NCBI GenBank assembly: GCA_036897625.1
Contig: JAYMTA010001167.1
Span: 1 to 21,411 of the forward strand
DNA length: 21,411 bases
DNA from: Pelargonium cotyledonis
Lineage: Eukaryota > Streptophyta > Magnoliopsida > Geraniales > Geraniaceae
Direction: 5' to 3'
The notes under the pieces were generated by a model, which was not told where the DNA came from, made no database searches, and was given only the letters and a program-made list of their open reading frames with translations. Position numbers and translations under genes: made by a program. Below are positions 19,803-21,411 of the stretch, in pieces. Within the stretch, counting starts at the first letter, position 1. Each line of letters begins with the position of its first letter.

Positions 19803-20203
19803 ATGGTAATAATTTTCTTAGCTTAAACATGGAAAGATTCATGACCTCCAATAGAGGATTTTGCAGATCCATGACCTCCAACTAAGGATTTACATGGAGA
19901 GTAAAAACTATGTTTGGTTGGGTGTTACTTAGTCTGCAAGCCGAAGCCGTGACCCCATCCTGTCCTGCAATGCCGAACGAGTCGGACTTAAATTAATCAG
20001 CTTGTTATGATAATAACTTCCCTAACCTAAACATGGAAAGATCCATGACCTCTAACAGAGGATTTTGCAGATCCTGGACCTCTACCTGAGGATTTACATG
20101 GAGAGTAAAAACTCTGTTTGGTTGGGTGTAATCCAGTCCGCAAGCCGAAGTCGTGACCCCAGCTTGTCCTGCAATGTCGAACGAACCAGACTTAATTGAA
20201 TCA
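19803..20203. repeat. Two-copy tandem duplication, 204-bp unit
   Basis: Unit 1 (19803-20006) and unit 2 (20007-about 20203) align at a constant 204-bp offset. Shared blocks include AAACATGGAAAGAT, AGAGGATTTTGCAGATCC, GGATTTACATGGAGAGTAAA, TGTTTGGTTGGGTGT, GCAAGCCGAAG and TGTCCTGCAATG. Similarity is high in the middle and fades at the outer end. GC content is higher than in the flanks. No coding frame spans it; origin unknown, possibly transposon-derived. Confidence 0.85.
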
Positions 20204-20560
20204 AAACCGTACCACTAGAAACGACCTCGCAACCTGATTCTACCGCAGAAGTCGTCCACCACTGTCGGGGGCATTAGACGAGTACTTATCCAAATCACCA
20301 ACCCCAACAACACCTCTCACTAAATCATATCTCATCGGTCTCGGCTAGCCCATGACCTGATCTTATCACGGGAGCCACCACGAACTCTCCCCAGACTAAA
20401 TTATGCCATAGCCCCAATCCCGTCTTTTGCTATACGCATTGATCCCCATTTTTCCAAGACAAAACCGCCATAAACGAAAGCAATTACCGCCGCCCTAAAT
20501 ACCCTGAAGGTACGTATAACTCTCATACAAGAGAAAAACTGATGTGATCCAAAGGCTCTA
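20204..20560. mobile_element. Possible LTR-like remnant
   Basis: This segment is more GC-rich than its surroundings and continues the composition of the 204-bp duplication. Near 20493-20530 it reads CCCTAAATACCC then AAGGTACGTATAACTCTCA, resembling the TATA/start region of plant Ty3-type LTRs. No gag/pol coding, primer-binding site or second LTR is visible, so the call is tentative. Confidence 0.3.
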
Positions 20561-20691
20561 ACCGTCACGATTTTAACCATCTATTAATCATTCTATGTTA
20601 CATGAATTCTTTTGAAAAAATTTGTTTCAAATCACATTTTAGTAGAGTTACATAGTTTTATAGTTTGTTTGTTTTTTATTAGCAACAAAAT

Positions 20692-20866
20692 ATCATACTC
20701 AAACTAACACTGTTTCTCACTCCCCAAATGGAACATCACCTTACATCTCACCCCACAAATCATACTCTATACCGGAACATCATACTCAAAGTATCAATGT
20801 TTCTTACTCCCCAAAGAGAGCTTCACCATAAACTTCACCTTACAAATCTCAGCACATACCGTCAAC
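20692..20866. repeat. Two-copy tandem duplication, 87-bp unit
   Basis: ATCATACTCAAA starts both copies (20692 and 20779), and matches continue through TGTTTCT-ACTCCCCAAA, TTCACC/ATCACC, ACAAATC and ATACCG at the same offset. The second copy fades near 20866. Non-coding and of unknown origin. Confidence 0.75.
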
Positions 20867-21127
20867 AAAAATACTCGAATTTGAGATCTCAGAGACAATA
20901 TAAAGTATTTTAACCACTTTGAAGGGAAAATTGCACTAAACCCCTATGGGGAATTGACTTGTTGCAAAGATGTCACCAGTGAAACGTACTTTCGCACATA
21001 ACCCACCCGAAGTTTGCTACATTAGTTTTAACTGTTAAGATGGATGAATTTTTTAACAGATGTTGGTTAATTTTTTTTAATGACTGAAATGCCCTTTTTT
21101 TCTTCTTCTTCCTCTTGATGCCCTTGA

Positions 21128-21168
21128 AGATTCCGGCGACTATATGAATTTTTCGTTCGCCGGAATCT
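21128..21168. repeat. 12-bp perfect inverted repeat
   Basis: AGATTCCGGCGA and TCGCCGGAATCT are exact reverse complements around a 17-nt AT-rich loop, in DNA that is otherwise AT-rich. It could be part of a transposon subterminal region. Confidence 0.75.
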
Positions 21169-21224
21169 GCTTTTTTCACCAGATTTTATGGAAAACAACA
21201 AAATCAAACGAAATCAACTATTCT

Positions 21225-21260
21225 AAAACCAAATCAAACCAATTAAAACCAAATCAAACC
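21225..21260. repeat. Short A-rich tandem repeat
   Basis: AAAACCAAATCAAACC occurs at 21225-21240 and again at 21245-21260, with a related AAATCAAACG unit just upstream. Simple slippage-type repeat. Confidence 0.7.
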
Positions 21261-21411
21261 AAAAAAATTCAAATTTTAAAATTTAAAAAATAAAAAAAAT
21301 TCATGACCAGAGAGAGGGGAAGACGCCGACGCCGCCGCTGGTTCCTGCCGACAGAAAGTGGAAGGCACCGTTGCCGTTCACCGCCACCGTTCACCAGCGT
21401 GGGTCTCAATC

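Larger units (their letters stand above)
20924..21411. mobile_element. Probable transposon-derived repeat running off the right edge
   Basis: The segment opens GGGAAAATTGCACTAAACCCC, the style of phrase found at the start of many dispersed plant DNA-transposon copies, and continues with low-complexity A/T runs, a 12-bp inverted repeat (21128-21139/21157-21168) and a 20-bp A-rich tandem repeat (21225-21260). The final 100 bp turn GC-rich with GCCGNC/ACCG repeats. The other end is outside the window. Confidence 0.4.

Noticed and set aside
19803-20866. CRISPR-like or bacterial repeat array
   Set aside because: Only two diverged copies of each long unit without spacers, in a clear plant nuclear context.
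1-21411. tRNA, rRNA or microRNA genes
   Set aside because: No cloverleaf, rRNA core or convincing microRNA precursor was recognised; the miR156-like sequence is a target site inside SPL, not a precursor.

Overview
This window is nuclear DNA from a flowering plant, almost certainly a eudicot. The genes are split by many AT-rich GT-AG introns, intergenic DNA is rich in simple repeats and degenerate transposon-like pieces, and all four genes belong to conserved plant families. The species cannot be named from the sequence alone. I rebuilt every gene by joining exons at splice sites that keep the reading frame; all junctions below were checked for phase by hand.

Layout, left to right. (1) 37-3221, + strand: the last seven exons (356 codons) of a TBCC-domain protein like Arabidopsis TBCCD1; the 5' part lies outside the window. 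(2) 4404-8798, + strand: a complete ten-exon gene (565 aa) for C53/CDK5RAP3, the ER-phagy receptor subunit of the UFMylation machinery, with three shuffled ATG8-interacting motifs and one canonical motif. (3) 9378-13844, - strand: a complete sixteen-exon gene (736 aa) for a STRUBBELIG-family LRR receptor with an atypical kinase domain (HCN instead of HRD), most like SRF2, convergent with C53. (4) 14847-18462, - strand: a complete three-exon gene (368 aa) for an SBP-box transcription factor of the SPL9/SPL15 type, with a miR156 target site in exon 3 and a 2.4-kb first intron. (5) 18463-21411: the SPL promoter side, then about 2 kb of repeat-derived DNA with a MITE-like element, a 204-bp tandem duplication, an 87-bp tandem duplication and a possible transposon terminus at the right edge.

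The four genes have no obvious shared pathway: microtubule/organelle positioning, ER-phagy, cell-surface signalling and developmental phase change. Their order is informative, though. From memory of Arabidopsis gene numbers, SPL9 and SPL15 each sit near a TBCC-domain gene (At2g42200/At2g42230 and At3g57920/At3g57890), while SRF2 and C53 are neighbours elsewhere (At5g06820/At5g06830). This window appears to keep both pairs together, as an ancestral block later split in Arabidopsis.

I found no evidence for a wholly new biological system. The best leads are an 18-bp perfect inverted repeat and an overlapping upstream ORF just 5' of the SPL gene, a palindrome upstream of C53, a decoy copy of a C53 exon start, a tandem NAGNAG acceptor, a site II/telo-box arrangement at the SRF promoter, and the unexplained tandem duplications on the right.
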